From contig JAJRUG010000020.1 in the NCBI GenBank assembly GCA_024277915.1, positions 1 through 42,573 of the forward strand: 42,573 nucleotides of DNA. Direction: 5' to 3'. The DNA comes from Gammaproteobacteria bacterium. Lineage in GTDB: Bacteria; Pseudomonadota; Gammaproteobacteria; Steroidobacterales; GCA-2729495. Below, piece after piece: positions 42,466 through 42,573 of the stretch. How positions within the stretch are numbered: position 1 is the first letter of the stretch; each line of letters opens with the position of its first letter. The notes beneath the pieces were generated by a model, which saw only the letters and a list, made by a program, of their open reading frames with translations, did no database searches and was not told the origin of the DNA. A program made the position numbers and the translations under genes.

Positions 42466-42573
42466 ATATGAAAGTATTATTTTTTCATTAATAAATACCC
42501 TTTGAGCTGCTTTTCCGGTACAGCGGGTTCACTTTTCGTCGTGGCGCGTGACTATCCATGTACGGTGGTAACA

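Overview
The window looks like chromosomal DNA of a gammaproteobacterium, probably an uncultured or little-studied environmental lineage. The support is a full-length LepA, a fatty-acid cis/trans isomerase, DUF2189 and DUF423 proteins, Lol-type lipoproteins and a REP/BIME element, all families common in that class. No rRNA, tRNA, CRISPR array, transposase or integrase was found.

Layout. (1) 1-4183, minus strand: a tightly overlapping operon for a TetR regulator, an HlyD-type lipoprotein adaptor, an ABC ATPase and an ABC-2 permease, followed by a DUF3795 protein and the start of a rhodanese-like gene. (2) 4256-6850: a doubtful small frame, an Ala/Lys/Glu-rich helical protein ending at a clear terminator, a small exported protein, and a His/Met-rich outer-membrane barrel. 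(3) 7271-26346: the core of the window, a roughly 19 kb locus in which eight multiheme c-type cytochrome genes carry 65 CXXCH motifs plus four CX3CH/CX4CH motifs (about 69 haem sites). They sit with three six-bladed NHL propeller lipoproteins, one large outer-membrane beta-barrel, two cytochrome b subunits and several tiny membrane proteins. (4) 26394-28070: an exported serine hydrolase. (5) 28253-34832, minus strand: Cti, a luciferase-like flavin oxidoreductase, an FMN 2-hydroxyacid dehydrogenase and LepA, then DUF2189. (6) 35928-42409: DUF423, an aromatic-type PLP decarboxylase, a truncated MarR remnant, homogentisate dioxygenase, a fumarylacetoacetase-type hydrolase, an intact MarR, a BIME hairpin, and tryptophanase with a well-formed promoter.

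How the core locus may work (inference). Each of two divergent paralogous operons encodes, in the same order, an octahaem cytochrome with a C-terminal membrane anchor, a four-helix cytochrome b and a membrane-anchored trihaem cytochrome. This resembles a quinol:cytochrome c oxidoreductase built on a b-type subunit. Electrons could then pass to the periplasmic or exported octahaem, dodecahaem and 23-haem proteins, cross the outer membrane at the 'beta-barrel plus NHL lipoproteins' unit, and reach a small secreted tetrahaem protein. That protein leads the plus-strand operon and resembles the OmcE class of polymerising tetrahaem cytochromes in size, motif number and motif type. The arrangement is not MtrCAB, and no NapC/CymA-type protein is present. 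It is best described as a candidate extracellular electron-transfer system, possibly with a nanowire, that does not match a named system I know.

Functional calls rest on reading motifs by eye. No homology search was possible.
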